Origin: Urophycis tenuis | Taxonomy: Eukaryota; Chordata; Actinopteri; Gadiformes; Phycidae | DNA: 64,000 nt | Assembly (NCBI GenBank): GCA_036785325.1 | Contig: JAXIVH010000013.1 | Location: 2,177,241-2,241,240 of the forward strand | Direction: 5' to 3' | Shown: piece by piece, positions 60,001 to 64,000 of the stretch | Numbering within the stretch: position 1 is the stretch's first letter | Layout: every line of letters starts with the position of its first letter | Position numbers and translations under genes: made by a program | Notes under the pieces: generated by a model | The model's input: only the letters and a program-made list of their open reading frames with translations | Database searches by the model: none | Told to the model about the DNA's origin: nothing

Positions 60001-60475
60001 AACTTACCAAGACCCGTGTTGAACTCCACAGGAGTGAGGAATCCATTACTCTGTCTGTCGAGGCTGTCGAAAACATCCTCCAATTGTTCCAGGGACAGAG
60101 GTAACTCTCCTTCCAGTCTCTACACACAATGAAGAACAATAGCATTTCACGCACAAGAGATGCAGACAATGATTCACAACTGATTTTGTAGATACAATGA
60201 TGAATTGTATTCTTCCACCAGCTTTTTACCTGCATATCTCTCTTTGTGATGAACCCTTTCCCCTCTTTATCACACAGCACGAAGAGCTCTCTGGCTTTGT
60301 CCATGGTCTGTGGCTCCCGCTGGAGCATGGCTGTCCGGGCCCTGGGTGAAGACAAGCGTCCTCGGGTGGGGCTCGGCCGGGGGCTCCCAGCAGAGTGGCC
60401 CCTGGGGCTCCAGGAGGAGGCCTCCCCGCTGCCCTGCCCCACCAACACCTCTCCGTCACCCAGCCACTTGGACAT
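54069..60475 (-). CDS. cracr2b: Long-form CRAC channel regulator 2B: EF-hands, coiled coil and Rab GTPase
   Basis: Predicted calcium-sensing large Rab GTPase of the CRACR2A/RAB44/RASEF class, which regulates Orai-STIM calcium entry and vesicle traffic. Exons: 60230-60475, 60008-60119, 59610-59766, 59234-59380, 58983-59073, 58799-58894, 58374-58561, 57804-57875, 57642-57696, 56803-56879, 56582-56708, 56314-56440, 56132-56213, 55836-55950, 54566-54673, 54373-54449, 54069-54150; total 652 aa. EF-hand loops: DKEGKGFITKRD (atypical) and DRQSNGFLTPVE (canonical). A coiled coil spans about residues 165-400. The Rab domain has P-loop GNSGVGKTS at 472-480, then WDTAGQER, GNKVD and ECSAK, and the protein ends KKSCC, a dicysteine prenylation signal. 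The position next to cd151 matches human CRACR2B. A start at 60475 precedes the first EF-hand; a later in-frame Met also exists. Confidence 0.9.
54890..55750. other. Unassigned block in a cracr2b intron
   Basis: The 1.16-kb intron 54674-55835 contains related segments around 55060-55110 and 55145-55200 (both with GTTACACAA and CATAGTTTTGCTACAAT or AAATAGTTTTGCTACAAT). A short inverted pair, ATGCGTAAAA/TTTTACGCAT, lies near 55012-55040. A GC-richer segment at 55380-55700 has an open frame of 100 codons on the minus strand. This is probably transposon debris; the family is not recognised. Confidence 0.35.
55965..56125. repeat. Degenerate minisatellite in a cracr2b intron
   Basis: Four to five imperfect units of about 30-35 bp built on CCTGAAACACATATAGG and GGCCTAATAC. 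They fill almost the whole intron between the exons ending at 55950 and starting at 56132. Confidence 0.65.
57968..58340 (+). mobile_element. Retroposon-like 3' tail in a cracr2b intron
   Basis: A (TA)n run is followed by several TGCAC/TTGCAC pentamer motifs, then ATTGCATGGTAGGACTGACAATAAAGTTCATTTTGACTTT. GACAATAAAGTT plus a T-rich end is the usual 3' terminus of fish LINE (CR1/L2-type) copies. It is opposite in orientation to the gene. Class assignment is from memory of such tails. Confidence 0.5.
59123..59167. repeat. 15-bp tandem repeat, three copies
   Basis: Unit CATGAACACATGGAC repeated three times (59123-59137, 59138-59152, 59153-59167), the last with one mismatch. It lies in a cracr2b intron. 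Confidence 0.9.
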
Positions 60476-63264
60476 GGCTGTGAGACAGCACTGGGTCAGG
60501 CACACTGAGGCTATTCCACTTGTCTTAAGAGAAAAGTCAAACCTGAGAGGCAAACATCCCGTTGGTCTCTGGTGTGTTGGTAAGAGGCGATGGAGGTGTG
60601 AGAGTGTGAGGAGCAAAATAAACAAAGAGCGCGTCATCTCGTCCCGTGCAATCAGATGTGTTTGCTCTTTCCCTGTATTTCTTGTAGAGCTTGTTTTACT
60701 CACTGACTCCAGACTTCGTCCTTTACACCTGTGATTTCCTGTCAGTCCACAGAAGCCATATTAGCCATTCTAGTGGCAAAACCACAGAAGCTGTAGAACT
60801 GTAGTTTGAGTTGTTTTCTCTGTGTTCTGGTATGGATGTGGTATGTCTTATTGTAAGTATGCCACTCGTAGTCAGGGTTTATTGTACGTCTAACAATGTG
60901 TTATTTGCTTGTCATTTATCCCAAGAGATATGTGCTGTTCTTTATTGCTTAAATGAGTTTCTAGTTAATATAAGTTATTGATTAAACCAAGAAGCAAAGC
61001 AATGCCTCTTGCATCATGCCATGTACAGCAAAACAACCATTCCTTAAACTGCATAAGGGAAGATCTATTAAAATGTGTTTGTTTTCCGTGTTTGTAATTG
61101 TTTAAATTCAGGCATAGGCTCGCAGTGACGCATCCTCCCTTGTCAAACACAAGTGGTGCTGTGAGCCAAAGGTGCTGTGAGTGACCGCACGATCTGCTGC
61201 TTCAAACAGCTGTTCACCGTAATAAGAGACACTGAATATACACACGGTAAATTATACCTTTGGCAAACTATTGACATGGTACGCACATAAACATTCAGGT
61301 TATCATAAAGCTATCCGGTCTTAGGTTCTGTACACATAGTCAGGAACAATGTGCCTAGTTGACAAATGTAATGCAAACGTATTGGTCACCTCTGCTCCAA
61401 CCAGGATGTGAATGGTAAACAACAATAATAATAACAACAGGTGACAGCCACGTCTCGTTCCTCGAATGGAGGGAGGATGGGGACAATGAGGGAAACCAGA
61501 TGCAAATAAAACATTTGCAATTGTTTAAATTTCCATGATGGCATGGTTGCGAGCCATTTTGCTTTGAACACCACAGAACAAGAATTGCGTTTCTGTGATT
61601 CATGCCGTATGGTGACAAGGAACACAATTTTAATTTAAAGTAAAAAGTGTGTTATCCCTCTATTGAGAATTAGCCTCGTAGGACATTCGAGTTGTCAACT
61701 TCCACGTCTCCAACACTGTAGGCCTACTTGCTCATTGCTATGACCAGAGCCATATCTGAACTCACAACACGTTTACAAATAAGCTCGAGTCAAGGGAGGA
61801 GTAATCCAGATAGCAGCTATGTAAACACACATACCCTTGCACTTTTCTCAAATTCTGTGCGTGGAAAGCGGCAACCCACGTTTCTAATACTGTACAATTA
61901 AATGTCCGTTCTTAGGAGCCTTAAGTGCCTTAAATATACCCTTCACAAATTGCAACAAAATTGCAATCTGATGTTGTTAGGGAATGGGCTCTTGACAGAA
62001 CCAATGGGGGACAGACCATGCATTAGTGTAGCAGTCTATGACCAGACCAGCATTACACTGTCGCTAACCAAGCACCTGATCTCGTATTCTCTGGTCAAAA
62101 CAAGTTCACAACAAAGACGTTAAGATGTATTATAGATTTTACTAGACGTTCAAATTATGGATAGGCTCCGACCGACAGAGCAATGAAAAGTAACCACATC
62201 CACCTAAATACAGAAATGTACTGATTTATAGAAATAGAACACTACATTACATACAACCAATAAACACATCTAGAGGAGAACTACAATTGAGGAAATGTGG
62301 GAATAAGATATTAATAAATTACTTAAAATATAGTTTCAATTCATAGCACTTGTACAAACTTTGCATACTCACCTACAGCACGCAGGACTTCTAGTCAGTC
62401 AGTGTGAACTACCTTTGATCGTTGGACATTCACGCCTGCACTTTCTTTAGCCGCTGAGAGGCGTTGTTGTACGAAATATCAGTTTCACTTACCGTAACGC
62501 TTAGTGTAGCCGATGAATGTCATACCGAACTCATTGGCTACCCAAATATTACAATCTTTATGGTAAGAAGTAGCGTTGCCATAGAAAACGCGGAAATGCT
62601 CAAGGTAGCGCCAGGATGTTTGATCTCCAATTTTATCTTATGAATTATTTCTAGTTAAACATTTGTTGTGGGTGTGTTCATTTTCGTGCTCCCCGTGTTT
62701 GATGTTTGTACTTTGGCATATACCTTTAAATGTAAGGAATTGGCTGTTGGGATAGCGAACCTGGAAAAATCTGTGACACAACAGCCGGGTAGTCTCCCGC
62801 GTCCCTGCATGGCTGAACAGGACTGCAATAAGACCAACAATATGTCTTGTCAGCATGAAGATGCAATCGTACGATTTTTCCCTTTTTCCTGAAATTATAT
62901 GCATTGACAGAAGTACTTTGAAGTCGAGTCTGTTTAGTAACGTTCACGGCATCCACCGTTTTCTTCGCAGGACTAGACCGAGGCTCTGCGGGAGATATCG
63001 AGATATCCACAAGTGAAGCTTGGAGAAATCGGGCAGATGCCATTTGGTGGCCTGGCATGTCACAATACTCTACGTCGCCAGAAGGAAACCAGAGGACTCC
63101 TTCGAACGGGAATTATTGGATCAATAAAAGTTGTCGAAGAGCCACAATCCGTTGAGACTCCGAGCCTACATAACGCTTTGTTGGTTTGAACTTGACATAA
63201 CATAGTTGCATTGTTGGTCAAGTCTAGTCCAAATAGAGCCAGAGAGGGGCACAACAAAGCAGTC
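60476..63264. other. Divergent intergenic region between cracr2b and tmem138
   Basis: About 2.8 kb holding both 5' regions. No coding exon is recognised. A near-consensus RFX X-box (GTTGCCATAGAAAA) lies at 62575-62588, roughly 680 bases before the tmem138 ATG. Untranslated first exons are likely but were not placed. Confidence 0.5.
62575..62588. promoter_or_regulatory. Candidate X-box (RFX site)
   Basis: GTTGCCATAGAAAA matches the X-box pattern GTTNCCATRGNAAC at nearly all positions. RFX factors drive ciliary genes, and TMEM138 is a ciliary (Joubert syndrome) gene. Location relative to the real transcription start is unknown. Confidence 0.35.
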
Positions 63265-63718
63265 ATGCTTCAGACTAGCAACTATTCCCTGGTGTTGTTG
63301 ATTCAACTGAGCCTGCTGGCCTATGACCTCTTCGTCAACTCTTTCAGTGAACTCCTTCGGGGAGCGCCTGTCATTCAGCTTGTGCTCTTCATGTAAGTCA
63401 CTGATGCTTGAATTTTACTAATTTTATTTGCTCACTTTATGTTTCGCCTTAAAACAACCACTCACTACTACTATTACAACTTGCTACTTTGAACTTGCCC
63501 CCAACTAAATATTCACCATAATATATCGTTTTAAATGTGTTTCCAGCATCCAGGATGTTGCCATCCTGTTCAACGTGATCATCATTCTTCTGATGATGTT
63601 CAACACCTACGTGTTCCAGGTGGGCCTGGTGTCCCTGCTCCTGCAGCGCTTCAGGGCTCTGTTGGGGGTCTCTGCCCTCTACCTGACTCTCAGCATCTGC
63701 CTGCACTGCTGGCTCACG
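63265..63718 (+). CDS. tmem138: Transmembrane protein 138, 5' part only
   Basis: Small multi-pass membrane protein needed for ciliogenesis; human mutations cause Joubert syndrome. Two coding exons are in the window: 63265-63392 (ending AT/GTAAGT) and 63547-63718 (ending ACG/GTAGTA). They encode 100 residues; the remaining exons lie past the right edge. The sequence follows the family closely: MLQTSNYSLVLLIQLS, AYDLFVNSFSELLRGAPVIQLVLFIIQDVAILFNVIIILLMMFNTYVFQVGL, and ALYLTLSICLHCWLT. Three hydrophobic membrane segments are visible. The start matches the conserved MLQTSNYSLVL terminus. Confidence 0.94.
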
Positions 63719-64000
63719 GTAGTATATATTATATGTATTTATGACTTGTGTATGATTGTCGTTTCGTAGGTGCGTTGCAAATGCACCATCAGGAAATCAT
63801 TTTAGATGTATGCAATTAATGGGCTGGTAGGGTGGTTGGTCTTACCTTGCAGTGGCTGGCTGTCAAATTGCTGAACCCCTACCACTAAACACATTCAATG
63901 TTCAACTAAATAATTCAGATTTCAAATGATCGCTACTTTGCATTACACATGCTATTCTAGCTCCACACTAGCTCCTGTGCTAAGATGAAGTGAGCTGCAT
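63719..64000 (+). other. tmem138: tmem138 intron (incomplete)
   Basis: Sequence after the exon 2 donor with no further acceptor and coding match before the window edge. It has no other visible feature. Confidence 0.7.

Noticed and set aside
62638..63058. Minus-strand frames opposite the tmem138 5' region
   Set aside because: Short, overlapping frames lacking any recognisable similarity or splice structure.

Overview
The window is vertebrate nuclear DNA, almost certainly from a ray-finned (teleost) fish. Its genes are split into short exons by GT-AG introns. All ten recognisable protein genes are vertebrate orthologues. The spacers are full of CA/TG, CT/GA and poly-G microsatellites, and there are several fish-type tRNA-derived SINE fragments and small DNA transposons. 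I cannot name the species. I see no bacterial or viral genes, no operons and no CRISPR array. Layout: 1-10.2 kb has no credible gene. It is dominated by simple-sequence DNA, with a few stretches that could be regulatory. 10.2-18.4 kb (-) is kif23, a mitotic kinesin, head-to-head across about 385 bp with ddb2 (18.8-22.3 kb, +), a DNA-damage WD40 protein with an 8-bp-TSD hAT-type element in one intron. 22.9-23.7 kb (-) is fam180b, a small secreted protein. 24.75-26.8 kb (+) is kbtbd4, a BTB-kelch protein. 29.6-34.8 kb (+) is rapsn (rapsyn), which has a tRNA-Leu(CAG) sequence in an intron 9 nt past a splice donor. 37.7-42.9 kb (-) is ighmbp2, a helicase, head-to-head with chid1 (43.8-46.3 kb, +), a secreted or lysosomal chitinase-like protein. 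47.0-48.5 kb (-) is gatd1, 49.1-52.6 kb (-) is cd151 (tetraspanin), and 54.1-60.5 kb (-) is cracr2b in a long form that keeps a C-terminal Rab GTPase domain. The first two coding exons of tmem138 (63.3 kb to the edge, +) close the window. For nine genes I placed every coding exon by eye from splice signals and reading frame. The exon lengths sum to whole numbers of codons: kif23 974 aa, ddb2 478, fam180b 169, kbtbd4 524, rapsn 412, ighmbp2 996, chid1 388, gatd1 217, cd151 252 and cracr2b 652. These are close to the expected family lengths in most cases. One kif23 exon is less certain. The genes do not form one pathway. In human, from memory, they lie in separate neighbourhoods (15q23 for KIF23; 11p11.2 for DDB2, FAM180B, KBTBD4 and RAPSN; 11q13 for IGHMBP2; 11p15.5 for CHID1, GATD1, CD151 and CRACR2B; 11q12 for TMEM138), so the window joins several blocks. 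I did not find a convincing undescribed system. The points most worth a second look are the tRNA-Leu beside the rapsn splice site with a retroposon-like tail, the Rab-bearing cracr2b, a possible in-frame N-terminal extension of ighmbp2, the altered integrin-contact motif of cd151, the two CRE/ETS bidirectional promoters, and several unusual DNA-structure tracts.
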